DNA from: Sordariomycetes sp. S80-01Y
Taxonomy: Eukaryota > Ascomycota > Sordariomycetes
Length of the DNA: 64,000 bases
NCBI GenBank assembly: GCA_037042185.1
Contig: JAXQJY010000032.1
Span: 3,286,001-3,350,000, forward strand
Direction: 5' to 3'
The notes below the pieces were generated by a model. It searched no databases. It had not been told where the DNA came from and saw only the letters and a program-made list of their open reading frames with translations. Positions 20,813 to 31,717 of the stretch are shown here, piece after piece; positions within the stretch are counted from its first letter, which is position 1, and every line of letters begins with the position of its first letter. The translations under genes and the position numbers were made by a program.

Positions 20813-22868
20813 ATGGAGGTCTCCGGCCCTCAACACGCTCACAAACCAGCCGGAACTGGTCAGGACGTGGTCATGATAGATTCTCCCGGGCCGTCACAAC
20901 CTCGCCCAGAACCACCTCAAACAGCATCCAGTGTGCCGCCGCCGCCAAGTCGAGAGTCATCGCTACCACAGATGGAGCAGCGGTCTCGACTCTCGCCGGC
21001 ACTAAACGGCACAGTATCGTATTCACCAAGCACGACGCATGCGGCTCCTCGATCGGGCCATCAATCACCTTCGAATAGCACAGGCAGCTTCGCCTCGCCA
21101 TCGGAGCGGAAGGACCTGCAGGGTGCTGATCAATACACCCAGCTCGCAAACATGATCAAGACCTCCGATCCAGCCATAGTGCGGCAAGTCTTACGAGATC
21201 ATTGGCAGCAATGTTTTGTCGGCTCCGAGTACCATACTGCTTTTGCTGTGAGTAGGGACTCCTCATAAACGTGTGCTTGGCTGACTTGGACAGTTGAACG
21301 CAACTTTGCACCAGGCAACCGAGAGAACGTTGGCCCGAGCTGCGGAGGATTTCGGTCAGCGGCTGGTTGCCACTGCTAAGGGTCAGCTACTATCTCACTT
21401 TCAGCAAAGCCACTTCGATGAGGTGGCGGATGTGATCCTCAAGAAGGTCAGCACGCGTTTCCTGGATCGTGCACTTGCGCAACGGGTCGAAACCATCGAA
21501 GCTAGGAGCCTCGTCAACGTTTTGGCGAGCGCTGAGCGACTTGGCTTCTCGGTGGATGATATCGTGGAGGAGCACCCCCGTACCAACGGCTCTGGGAAGA
21601 CGGAGTCCGTCATCCCATCGCTGGAAGGCCTGCCGCTACAGCAGCTGTCACAGCCGCCTCAGCAGCAGCCTCGCGAGGAGGTACCTGCGCCCGACGCAGG
21701 CACCGGAATCATCGAGTGCGGCGCCTGTAAGAGGCCATGCAGCGGCGTGGAGGCCCTGACCTACCATTCGAAGAAGGCTGCCTGCAACCCTGACTTCCGA
21801 TACGAAGACGTTGGGAAGAGTATCTGCCCCCATTGCGGATGTTTATTTGGGTCTTCGGGCGGCGTCAACTATCATCTCAAGAGCGAGGTATGCGGAGCGT
21901 ATTCCGAGGCAACCACCAAGACCGTCTACCAGCGCCTAGAGAGTTATGTTCAAAATAGGGGCCAGCGGCGGACGCAAAACAGAAACAAAGGGTGGGCACA
22001 GCAAGCTCGCGCTCCCGCGAGCGCTGTGGCGAGCCCCATGGCAACATCAGGATATCAGCAGACCGGCCAGCCTCAGCTCGTGTACACTCCGTTACGAACT
22101 CAGCAGTCATCTCCTCACCCGAGCTCTGCCAACCAACCCCCCCGCGATGATCCCTACGAGCACCTCAGCGCTGAAACACTGGCCAAGTTTCGTTGGGAGA
22201 TCAACCAAGCCGAGGAAACCTACGGCAAGAAGATGCGCGACGCGATGCTGCTGCCCGAGCCGGAGAGCACCGACAAGCTTTCAAGGCTCAAGAATGCCTA
22301 CAATGCAAAGGTCAGCACGACTCGCAAGCGCCATGGCATCCGGCTGAAGGAGCGACGCTCCAAAGAAGAAGTCGATGCTGAGCGTATCCGCTTGCTGGGA
22401 CGGGCTGATGCCCCGGAATTATGGCTCGAGCAGGAGCGTAGGGCGCGGGACCTCGAGAGGCTCGCCAAGAGGCCTCGAGATACTGCCAACTGGAGCGGGA
22501 TGCCGCCCACAGACACCTCGAGTCACTCCACCAAGCCCCCTCAGGTGCCGCCAGTAGAGTCGCCGCGTAAGAGAGTACCGCTTTCAGAAATGGGCGGGTT
22601 GACCGGATCAGCAGCCTCCGCCGAAGTTGTAGATCCCACGGCGCACCAAGCACCGTCGTCGCAGCCCCGAGGCTTTGCGCAGGTGCAACAGCAACAACCA
22701 GCGCCTGAAACAAACAGACCCCAGGGGACACCGGGGAATCCCATGGCCGTTGACGACGACAGCGACGACAGCATCCACAGTGGGAAGGCGTCCGGGTTGG
22801 GGACAGATAGCAGCGAGGAAGACAGCGAGGAAGACAGCGACAGCGACAGCGACATTCCAGCAGTCTAG
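20813..22868 (+). CDS. C2HC-type zinc-finger protein, uncharacterised
   Basis: Two exons (20813-21247 and 21294-22868; 46-nt intron, GTGAGT/CAG, phase 0) give 669 residues. The start context GCCGCCACCATGG is a perfect extended Kozak sequence. After a Ser/Pro-rich N-terminus comes a helical region (about 125-235) and then two zinc-finger-like modules of identical spacing, C-x2-C-x12-H-x5-C, beginning near residues 287 and 323. They are followed by a Gln/Pro linker, a basic helical region with several KR clusters (TRKRHGIRLKERRSKEE) and a C-terminal Ser/Asp/Glu tract that acidic nuclear proteins often carry. I expect a nuclear, perhaps chromatin- or RNA-associated protein. I know uncharacterised fungal homologues by pattern only. 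Confidence 0.8.
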
Positions 22869-24047
22869 GGGATGGATGCAGACATGCACTATTAGCACCA
22901 GCACGAGGCCGAAAAGGCTACAAGGTTGCCCGTCATGGGCGTGGCGTCGAGGACGCTCTACGGCAGAGGTGTATATACCCCCATAGTGGCGTTGGTTGCA
23001 TTTAACTGCCGCTTGATGGTTGCAGGCAGGCATTGGCAAAGGCGTTTGGGCTTCGCTCTGACAAACAGCGGAGAATGCTAGGACTATTAATAGAGTGGAG
23101 AAACACCACGACTATCTTCACAATCATGGGCAAGCAGAGACCCAATTAGGAAAATGCTGCGGTCCAGTTGCATCCGAAAGCTTGATTTTTGATGGTTTAT
23201 GTGAAGCTGCTACTGACGGAACAGGACATGGGGAGCTCAAGCAAGAATACTTCGTAGCTGCGGGCTCATGCAAGGGGCGAGCCTTCATTGAAGAAGCGAC
23301 AGGGGTTCACCAGCGAGTCGTCGCGTGGCACACGCAGACAGGTTTGCTGCCCCAGAAGTTTCATCAGGTCCACGGCGACACCCGGATGATATCATGTGCG
23401 CGGACGACAAGCGACATGGCTCACACAGCAGCGCCCCAACGCGCCCCAACGCGCCCCGGGGGGCACGACAGCTCCAGCTGACTGAGACAGATCGACAATT
23501 CTTAGACATCCAGCAAGAGCCTCTCAAAGGCTCGCGCACCGGGCGCTTCGAGAAGACGATCCCTCTGGGACGGCCTCTGATTGGCAGCCCGAGCGCGTAT
23601 CAGGGGTCCTGGCAACTTGAAACACCCGCCTGTCTCCGCTCCCCGGTCCAACCAGAAGCCCGCTGCACCGGTGATGCAGCTTGGCGCCCCTGAGCGCTAA
23701 CAGCTGTGCGCGGCAGCTGCGCGCGGACGCCGTTAGTGCGGGCAAGTTGCGGAGGGTCCGTGTGTTTCGAGGATGCTTCAAGACTTATCACACTCCGGCT
23801 TCTCTTCCTCCTCTTCCTCCGGGCGGCTTGTCTTGTGGTTTCGTGTGTGCGGGCGCGCTTTCTCCTTTCGCTTTTTTATCCTGCTCTTTTCTATCCCTTC
23901 CTTGCCGTCTTGTTTGCTCTTCGCTTCGACCACTGGCTGGCCCAGTATCTTAATCCCAACGCTCAGCTCTCCAGACCTGATATTTGCTGGTCTCTGTTAG
24001 GTTCGCTGGGGAAGTTCGACGGAAACGCCGATATCGACATCGAAATC
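22869..24047. other. Intergenic region with pyrimidine-rich leader of the BTB gene
   Basis: No gene supported. A strongly CT-rich tract at about 23800-23910 marks a likely transcription start region. The downstream frame stays open back to 23706, but that extension is the translated pyrimidine tract. Confidence 0.55.
23431..23457. repeat. Tandem repeat of GCGCCCCAAC, about 2.7 copies
   Basis: Two perfect 10-nt copies and a third matching in its first seven bases. Confidence 0.7.
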
Positions 24048-25253
24048 ATGGCCACCGCGGCCGCTCAGAGGGTCTTCCACTGGCGAGGTCCCAGCCTCAC
24101 ACGCTCGAGTCTGGACAAGTCGCTACCTGCAAGGCCGAAAGACCATCAGCTACACATCTCTCAACATCAGACCGCCAGTCCCAAATCTCGCCACCCGTCG
24201 CACATGCAGCATGCCGTCAAGAAACCAAGGGAGGACCCCAACTTCGCGACCATCCTGATCGGCCCGGGCAAGCGTCGCTTCAAGGTCGACAAGAAGCTGC
24301 TCTGCGCCTGCTCGCCATTCTTCCGCGAACGACTGGAGGCTCCCGTCGACCACTCGGCTCGTCCTAGGTCCATCTCCCTGTGGCTGCCGGGCGAGCTGCC
24401 GTCCATGTTTGCGCTCTTCGTGGAGTGGCTTCACTCGCCGCGTCACACCTTTCGACGGAAGCTGGACGACGCGGTTGCCATTGCGCAGGACCAGGCCGGT
24501 CCTCAAGGGTTGAACGACATTCACTGGGCCATGATCAGGCTGCACCTTTTTGCGAGCCACCTCGGGCTGTTCCACCTGCAGGACTCCGCCATGGACGCCA
24601 TCCAGGACCTCTACCTCAAGTGCGACTGGGACGTCACGCCCGGCCTGGTCAACTACCTTTACACCAAGTGCGAGGCCCTACCGGCCGTCCGGCTTCGCCG
24701 CTGGGCCGTCGCCATGATCGCCTTCTCGCTGACGGGAAGCGGTGGCTCAGACGCCTCATCACCGATCCGCCTGCATCCCGGCGAGGATCAATGGGACGCC
24801 GAGGCCGAGGAAGAAGAGACTGACCAGGCCGCACGATTTCAGCGCCTGATCGACTCTCTGTCGGAGCTGAAGGACGACTACGAGGTTCACATGATGAAGA
24901 TGTCGTCGTCAGGTCTGGATGCCCGCTTCAAGAACCCTCAACTGCGGATCCCCGCCAACAAACTCCGCAACGAAGAGAGGGCGTTCGGCTTCCGGGAATG
25001 CTCCTTTCACTCCCACAGAGCCACCGTCGGCGAGAAGCGGTGCCCCCACGAGAGGAAACGGATCCGCAGCATCGCTGCCGAGAAGCAAGCTCGGGAGCAC
25101 GACGTGCTGCGCCAGCAGCTGGGCGGCTTGACGAGCTCAAGCCGAAGGACAGGCGATGTGGAGGAGGATATCATCCCGAGACCGCTGTTCGCGGAGGAGG
25201 AAAGGGAGAAGGCACTGAGGCATGTGCGGTCGATTTCGAGTACGTTGAAATGA
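24048..25253 (+). CDS. BTB/POZ domain protein
   Basis: 401 residues, single exon, from the ATG at 24048 (MATAAAQRVF, context ATCATGG). Residues about 66-170 form a BTB fold: FATILIGPGKRRFKVDKKLL matches the start of fungal BTB domains (exposed beta strand, then the segment keeping the gene product in the dimer core), followed by CACSPFFRERL and a helical hairpin. The rest has a possible BACK-like helical stretch and a Ser/Arg C-terminus. Two Cys/His clusters occur late (CSFHSHRATVGEKRCPHE). BTB proteins act as dimers, often as cullin-3 adaptors or nuclear scaffolds; which applies here is unknown. The longer frame upstream encodes only a hydrophobic translation of the CT-rich leader, so it was not used. 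Confidence 0.85.
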   Translation: MATAAAQRVFHWRGPSLTRSSLDKSLPARPKDHQLHISQHQTASPKSRHPSHMQHAVKKPREDPNFATILIGPGKRRFKVDKKLLCACSPFFRERLEAPVDHSARPRSISLWLPGELPSMFALFVEWLHSPRHTFRRKLDDAVAIAQDQAGPQGLNDIHWAMIRLHLFASHLGLFHLQDSAMDAIQDLYLKCDWDVTPGLVNYLYTKCEALPAVRLRRWAVAMIAFSLTGSGGSDASSPIRLHPGEDQWDAEAEEEETDQAARFQRLIDSLSELKDDYEVHMMKMSSSGLDARFKNPQLRIPANKLRNEERAFGFRECSFHSHRATVGEKRCPHERKRIRSIAAEKQAREHDVLRQQLGGLTSSSRRTGDVEEDIIPRPLFAEEEREKALRHVRSISSTLK

Positions 25254-26897
25254 GTTAATGCGATATTGATGCGAGCGTGAGCGGGAGCGGTACTCGACTT
25301 GACACGGCCGGGGCGTAAGCATGGTGTAAATGTACTAGGGGTTGTTGGACATAATGAACAAGAGACTAAGAGCGCTCGCTTTAGCCTATTGAATGAACAA
25401 ATCAGACAGTATACATAACCTACGCATGTGCCTTGTGCCAACGATTGATTGCCATGATATGGACACCAGTCCAGATCAAAGCCCATTGAGACAGTTCATG
25501 GTATATTCCCCATCTGCTCCCGACTCCCGCCTCGCACCTTGCAAGTCTCAAGACCTGTGAATGGCCGTCAGTGTGTCAGTTATTGCTTGCCGTGCCTATG
25601 CGGATCAGCAAACCTTCATCTCAACCGAGCCCATCGTGACAGAGTCTAGGCCTTCGACGACTTCATGGCCATCCTCGAGGTCATCGGCTCCACTGTGCGC
25701 ATTGACAGCCGCAAGAACATCACGGGTGAGCTGGGGATCGCCCCTAGACACCGATGAGCACCATTGTGGCCGAGGCTGATAGTCAAGCGCTAATGGCATT
25801 AGAAACCTGGTCTTCACCATTACTTCAAGATCTCCGAGGTCTGAGGGTTAGCCATGCTTAGACGGCAGGGGTACGACTGTGACACGGGCGAGACAGCCCT
25901 TCAATTCTACCATAAATAATATCAGAAGACATATTAATATTCGCTATAATGCATACAGTCGTGTCTTGTCATTTCACATCGGACAGATGGTTCCTCCTGA
26001 TGCCGACGATGACATTGACGGCAAGTGTGAAGATTTAGCGTGAGTTCCCTACTTGATAGCTACAGTAGTGTCGCGTTTCACAGGGATCCGGCTAGCCGCA
26101 TTGGGCATCGGTCGTCATCCCGCCTCAAGATGAAACATTCAGCGCGGACCTCGAATAAAACGACTCGACTCGGCAGCATCAGATGAGACCGCGGCAAACG
26201 AGGCCCTCGAGGTCGGCGCGTGTCAAGCGACCTGAAAGGCAACTTGAAGGCTCCTCACACGCCGCTGGGCGGGAATCGGTTGGTCCAGCGTGAAGCTCTG
26301 GCGGGCGACAAACAAAGCTCGGCTCTGGGCTGGGACGAGACCAGCGACAGTCCCAGCCAACGAACAACAACAAACACATTGGGCGTGCGGCTGCGTTGCC
26401 AGACAGAGAATCCTGATACAGCACCGAGGTCGCGTCTGTGCCGTGCTGGTGACCATCTGCCTGGCTGTTTTGTCTATTTGCTTGTGATGACGCTGTTGTG
26501 TACAAATTGAAGGGTTCATTAAAGGACTCCCCAAGTGATCGTCTTCGACGCAGGAACCGCGTTAGCGCATCGCATCTCTCGATCTCACCTCCTTTTAGAG
26601 GACGGGTCTCTCCCCTTGGCGAGGATTGATTTTGCTCTGCGGCCGACTCTGTCTCTTTCTTCTCTTCTTTCTCTTCGCTGCCAGATCAATTGCATCCTGG
26701 CAACGACTCCTGGCTGGTCCAGGTCCACTTCTCGAAAGTCGTCGCGTCTTCAAACGCTCTTGACCGTCAGCAGCTGTGGTTCGTGACCAGGGCAGCCCAG
26801 CAAGGCAGGATTCGAAACAACTCAAGGAACCGCCCAGTGGCATGACACTCTGACACTGCCGCTGCGCCGCCCCTCCAACTTCCAGCCAGCCGTGATA
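25254..26897. other. Intergenic region with one degenerate coding remnant
   Basis: Apart from the remnant at 25650-25844 I see no gene. The stretch 25900-25970 is AT-rich. The frame at 26220-26510 lacks support. Confidence 0.5.
25650..25844 (+). pseudogene. Degenerate two-exon remnant of an unidentified protein gene
   Basis: Bases 25650-25725 read AFDDFMAILEVIGSTVRIDS... with G or C at almost every third position, preceded by a TCTAG acceptor and followed by a GTGAGC donor. A TAG acceptor at 25801-25802 precedes KPGLHHYFKISEV-stop. The two pieces look like the last two exons of one gene, but the splice phases do not agree: the donor leaves one base and the second piece begins at phase 0. No upstream exons are recognisable. 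It is either a truncated pseudogene or a misread exon pair; I cannot identify the family. Confidence 0.3.
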
Positions 26898-29711
26898 ATG
26901 TCTGTGTGGAACCGACTTCAGACAGCTGCCAACAGCACAACCACCCTCATCCAGACGCCCGCCGAGCTTCTGCCTCAGAACAAGCAGCGTCGGCACCGAC
27001 GACGAGCGACCGACGACCCCCAGGCGGACGATCCGGACAAGCGATTCTGGCAGGAGAGCTTCGACCAGCGGCTCGACGGGTTGGAGGCACCAACGACCGC
27101 TCCGTACCGGTACGAGGTGAATCGAGGCAAGACGGTGCCCAGTCCGAGCGATAGGCCGTCGGGCTCCAAAGATTATCTGTAAGTCAATCGCGCGTGCTCC
27201 GAGGCTTTGTGCGTCAGCAATTGGCGGGCTGCAGCCCAAGTCAGGCACGACAAAGAGGAGGGAGGATTCAGCCGCCAGTAGCATATCCGGGAACACCACG
27301 GTTGCGCAGCGCCAGCGCGACCCCAGCCACGATGCACTTGCGCAATCAACGCAGACGCTCGAAATAAGACCGTGGCAGCAAAGGAACACGAGGCTGACCA
27401 TCCACAGTCCCGGTTTAGAAACGTCGAATGCTGCGCCCCGAACCCCCCCGCCGCGACAACGACGTCAATTCCAGAGTGACTCCGGCTGGGACGTAGACGC
27501 GGGGGACCACGACAACTTCAGAGCCCACGGCAGGCACGAGAGCGAAAGAAGCCCTGCAGATTCCCGCGAGGACCATTATACTTTCGAGTCCATCGGCAAG
27601 ATGCAGGCTCGTGGTCCGCGAGGACGCTGGACCGATGCGCAGGGCGTCAGCCCACCTTCTTCACCTGAGGTCGGAGCGACGAGAGCTGGGTAAGTGCGCT
27701 ACCCAAATTCTAGTATCCAGGTGTATGGGAAGGTTCAGCCATGAGGCGGCGTCGAAGCAGGTCGTCTCAGCCGAGCGGGAAGAGCAAGCTTAGACGACTT
27801 CGTCCTCCAACGTCGGGCTTACTCGTGATCCTCGGGTTGATGCCAGCCACGGGCAGACGACGACCTTCTCTCACAGTGCTTCCCGTTGGAGTGCTGCGAA
27901 GCCGACCTGCGCGTCCTTCTCGGAACGCCATGCGTCATTCGGGACAATGTTGGCTAATGTGCTTCCCCAGTCACACGGACCACGATGTCTCACCCATCGA
28001 TGATGAGGCAGGCATGTCTCAACAGCAGCTGTTGAAGGGTCCGCGTTCAACACAGCGATCTCACCAAACAGCCCCTCATCTTTCGCAGCCCCGAGGACTA
28101 CATCCGCAAGCGGGCGCCCGTCAGCCCAGCGGGCAGCATCAGAAGAGCAGTATCCCCACGATGCGCCGGGAGCGACGTAGGCAGCAGGATGCCTCATTAT
28201 CAGCACCTAGATCACGGCCGAACGTTACAGAAACGGGTAGACAAACGCCACCAATCGGGGCGAGCCAGAATGCTGTCGGATGGGACGAGCCAGTGGACGC
28301 GAGGGGACGGCCGGTGCATGAGCCCTCACATGATGATAGCCAACTGTACGGCATGACGACTACCATCACTTCATCGTTTGCAAGACAGTCCAAGAACCCT
28401 TCTCCATCCCTTGGCCAGCGTGTACGGCAGCAGCTTGGTAGAGGAAGCAGGCCCGAGTCCATCGACACGCGACCTGCTTGGAATGGTGCAAGCGGACGGC
28501 AGACTATTGTATCGCCAGTTCAAGATAACCCCAACGTTGCCCCCCTGAACGTGCCACCCAAAAGCAGCAAACGAGCTGGACGCGAGAGCCAGGCCAGGGG
28601 CAATACGGTTCCTCAGCCACACCAGTCGAGTTCTGAAACGCCCAAGGGCTCATCCGCCGCGGCTGCAATGCGCAAACTCATCCCTTCGCGATCTGGCCAC
28701 ACACCCGAACCTCACGGCAGAGCATCGCCAGTGCCGGAACCTGCGACGCGCAATGTAGGAACCCCTACACCATCCCATCCGAGCCCATTGCAGACGGCGT
28801 CGCCTGCGGTTGGCACGCAAGCAACAGACTTCCAGCCACAAAACAGCACTCCCAGTGCCCTGGGTTTGACGATTCCCGACTCTGATAAAGCGATCAAGAG
28901 GAAGCCTCCTCCATCCAGTCAGGCCAGCACGCCGCAGGCGCCCTCACACGCAGTACATCCATCGACATCTAGCTCGGTGTACTCTGCCCAACCTGGAGGC
29001 AATTTTGCAGAATCGCCCATCACCATCAGCCAATCTACCCCAAGGAACCAGGCTCCTGACGACGGCTGGGTGCAACCCACTTCACGCTTTAGTATCTCGA
29101 CCTTCGCCACGTCGAATGCTTATTCCCCCAGGCAGTCAGCCGACGAAGAACGTCCACCCCTGCCCGAGCCTCCGGCCCAGTCCGTGATGGATCGTAGGAG
29201 ACCTTTACGGGGACAGGAGAGCCCAAACGAATCGGACGACCCAGTCGTCATCTCGTTGAAATCCGCCAACATCTCGAGTCCCATTGGTTTAGGTATCGAC
29301 AAGCACAATACGCCTCGCAACATGGCCAACGCGAAAGCCAGCCGCCCGTCGTCTATCCTATCTACGAGCAAAGAGCTCCCACCCGCACCACCTGAGATGG
29401 TCGAGACAAAGGACCGAGTGGTCTTGCTGAATACAAAGATTGCCGCCCTGACTCATCGGAAGAACAACGTCATCAAGAGCATCAAGCAAATGACGGAGCT
29501 CATGCCCGCCGACAAGCTTATGGAGAGTGCTGAAGTCCTCCGGAAGCGCGAGGATGAGAAGAAGAAGGTCGAGATCCTGAAAGCGGAGCTCGCTGAGATC
29601 CAGCAGCAGGAGTATGACTTGGGTCTCAAGCTCCATCGCGCCTACAAGCGCCAGGAAAGGGAGGCCAGCTATGAGTCTGGCACTCTGTGGGTCAGAAGGG
29701 TCACTAGCTGA
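26898..29711 (+). CDS. Uncharacterised protein with C-terminal coiled coil; central gene structure unresolved
   Basis: Exon 1, 26898-27178 (MSVWNRLQTAANSTTTLIQ...), exon 2, about 27279-27689, and a long final exon running to 29711. In the simplest model exon 3 starts at 27761, giving 880 residues. Exon 2 is set by its frame (VAQRQRDPSHDALAQ to SPPSSPEVGATRAG); its acceptor (CAG at 27276-27278) is my best fit. Between 27761 and about 27970 the only frame that joins cleanly encodes atypical sequence, while a different frame looks more coding but meets TAG at 27791; see findings. The remainder is Ser/Pro/Gln-rich and disordered except for residues in the last 110, a conserved coiled coil (KIAALTHRKNNVIKSIKQM to GTLWVRRVTS) that I recall from many uncharacterised Pezizomycotina proteins. 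Function unknown. Confidence 0.65.
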
Positions 29712-30196
29712 TCATTTTGAGCCGACCATTGGAGATATGACGAAGTAATGAGGGAGGCTAGTTGCATGATGTTCCACTTTCATTTCGTCTCTACGGGCAT
29801 AGTTGGCGGTTGACTGCATTTGTTTCCTTGCGTTGAGCGTTCTAACGCATGTCTTCGAGTTAGCACTGCTCTTTAGCGGTACAGTTTTTTTTTTTCGCTA
29901 GACCTTGTTAAGATACCACAAAATTCTCACCATTCCCGGCTTCTTTCACTTCGGCTTGCTTGCGGTCTGTTACTTTATAGATTTCTCTTCTATGCGATCA
30001 TTTACAGGTTCAAACGATCGGCAAACCCCTCGATTTCGATACGGCTCCCGAGCAAAGGGGCACGGTTCATGCCTTCGGGATCTCAGCTACTTGATAATTG
30101 CTTACCTTGACACCAATCAGCTGTTACTGTACTTACCATACTCTCATACTTACCTTTGCATCTTCGTCATCTCATCGTCTCCCTTTGGTCTGTCAC
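29712..30196. other. Intergenic, 3' flanks of two convergent genes
   Basis: AT-rich, with a run of eleven T near 29886. No gene seen. Confidence 0.6.
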
Positions 30197-30871
30197 TTAC
30201 TTTCGCGTGCCCTCCGACCCCGACTCGCCTGGCTTGTCCGCCTCACACTGGCCGTACCAGCACGGACCGCAGAGCTCATCCCCAGTCACCCAAAGAGCAT
30301 TGCGAGAGCAGCGGCACTTGTCGTCCCAAAGGTGACGGCACTTGAGGTTCTGAAGAGGAGTCTCGCCGGCCGAAGCGGCGGTGCACTTGCCGTCCGCGCA
30401 CGTCTGGCAAAGGTTCCTTCCGACAGCTATGGGCATCGTCACGGTGCACTGACAGGCGTCATGGAGCAGATGCTGGCAAAAGACGTGAGCGCCATCCTCG
30501 GTTTTCTGCGATTGACCGGCCTGGAACTCGGCCTGGGACAGTGTCAGCAGAGGCTCTTTCACGTCGGCCTTCTCCTCATCCCAGGGACGGCCGAGGAGGG
30601 ACCTTATACCACTCGCAATGCGTTCTGAGAACGAGGCCGAGCGGATTGGCTTCTTCTTCGCGGCAGTCTGCGTAGGAGTCTCTGGAAGGCGGGGGAAAGA
30701 GTAGAAGGTGGAATCCTTCTGGCCGAACGAGGTGGCCCGGGGCAGGACAGGTCCTGCTCTAGATTGGGTGTACATTGACTCCCGGCGGTGACGGCGCAGA
30801 GAGCTGCGCTTGGGGATGGAGGGCAGCTCCTTGTCGTTGGGGAGGGGCTTGTTCTGGTTGGGAGAAGACAT
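30197..30871 (-). CDS. Hypothetical protein with a duplicated Cys/His (putative zinc-binding) module
   Basis: 224 residues, single exon, from the ATG at 30871 (MSSPNQNKPL). The first 125 residues are basic, Ser/Pro-rich and probably disordered (KRSSLRRHRRESM). Residues 132-163 and 178-209 are two copies of one module with identical spacing, C-x-H-x5-C-x-C-x12-C-x2-C-x4-C: ligand candidates are C132, H134, C140, C142, C155, C158, C163 and C178, H180, C186, C188, C201, C204, C209. Shared non-Cys positions include HL, D, LC and G before the last Cys. Seven Cys/His per copy suggest zinc binding. No signal peptide or membrane helix, so an intracellular location is likely. I do not recognise the module as a named family. 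Confidence 0.7.
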   Translation of the reverse strand: MSSPNQNKPLPNDKELPSIPKRSSLRRHRRESMYTQSRAGPVLPRATSFGQKDSTFYSFPRLPETPTQTAAKKKPIRSASFSERIASGIRSLLGRPWDEEKADVKEPLLTLSQAEFQAGQSQKTEDGAHVFCQHLLHDACQCTVTMPIAVGRNLCQTCADGKCTAASAGETPLQNLKCRHLWDDKCRCSRNALWVTGDELCGPCWYGQCEADKPGESGSEGTRK

Positions 30872-31717
30872 GATGAAAGGCTTGTTCTAAGAGCTAATGA
30901 ATCAGACCCTTGAGGACTGAGAGTTCAGCAACAATTTGGGACTCTGAAGTAGGCCGGCTAGTCAGAGGAAGCTGTGGATTGTTGCTTGGGTTCTCGACCA
31001 AGCGTTGAACAGTAAAAGGAGAGAGTTGAGGTTCATGAGCTACAACACATACTTATACATTACGTCTCTATTCCATCGCTAGAGAAGACTATGGTGGGTC
31101 GACGCGAACAGAAGGGGTTTCGCAGTGTTGTTCGAACGGCCGTGGTGGTTGACTTAAGATCAGCCGAAGAACATTATTCAATGAAGGATCTTGGAGGGGA
31201 AGAGCAGCCGAACAACGTGAGGAGATCGTTACTGATAGAACATCTGAATTAAATTGGGTTATCAATGTTCAGGGGAGTGTATTTGTTTCAAGGGATGCTC
31301 GCTTGCAATGGGACGGCTAGGACGTCCACCCATGGTCTACGTCAGTTGCCGAGGAGCGCCTCACCAAAGGTAATGTCATGATCGGAAGAGATATAAATAT
31401 AACGTTGCACGAGAGTATAGTACTTAACCGTATAGCTAGGGCGCTCAGACACAGCCAAATGGGCTATTTGAGACCAGTACATAAATCAGGGGTACCGTCG
31501 AGATGGAAAGGGGGACGGTACCTGTACAGTGTTTGGTGCGCAGAAGCAGGATTGACACTGTCCCGAGCTGACCTCCCACCACACGCGTGAAGCACTAGGC
31601 GCCAACTCTTGTTACATTTCCCAACGCCGGATCCTGCTCTACTGCCTTTTGGCACTAAACTTGGACTCGTGACGAAGCGCATGCACGACCGAAACCACAG
31701 ATGCTGCAATCGCGCTG
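30872..31717. other. Intergenic region between divergent genes
   Basis: Promoter region shared by the Cys/His-module gene and RAD17. No coding sequence supported. Confidence 0.6.

Noticed and set aside
23706-24047. N-terminal extension of the BTB protein with several hydrophobic segments
   Set aside because: It is the translation of a CT-rich leader; Phe/Leu/Ser runs come from the pyrimidine tract, and a well-placed ATG follows at 24048.
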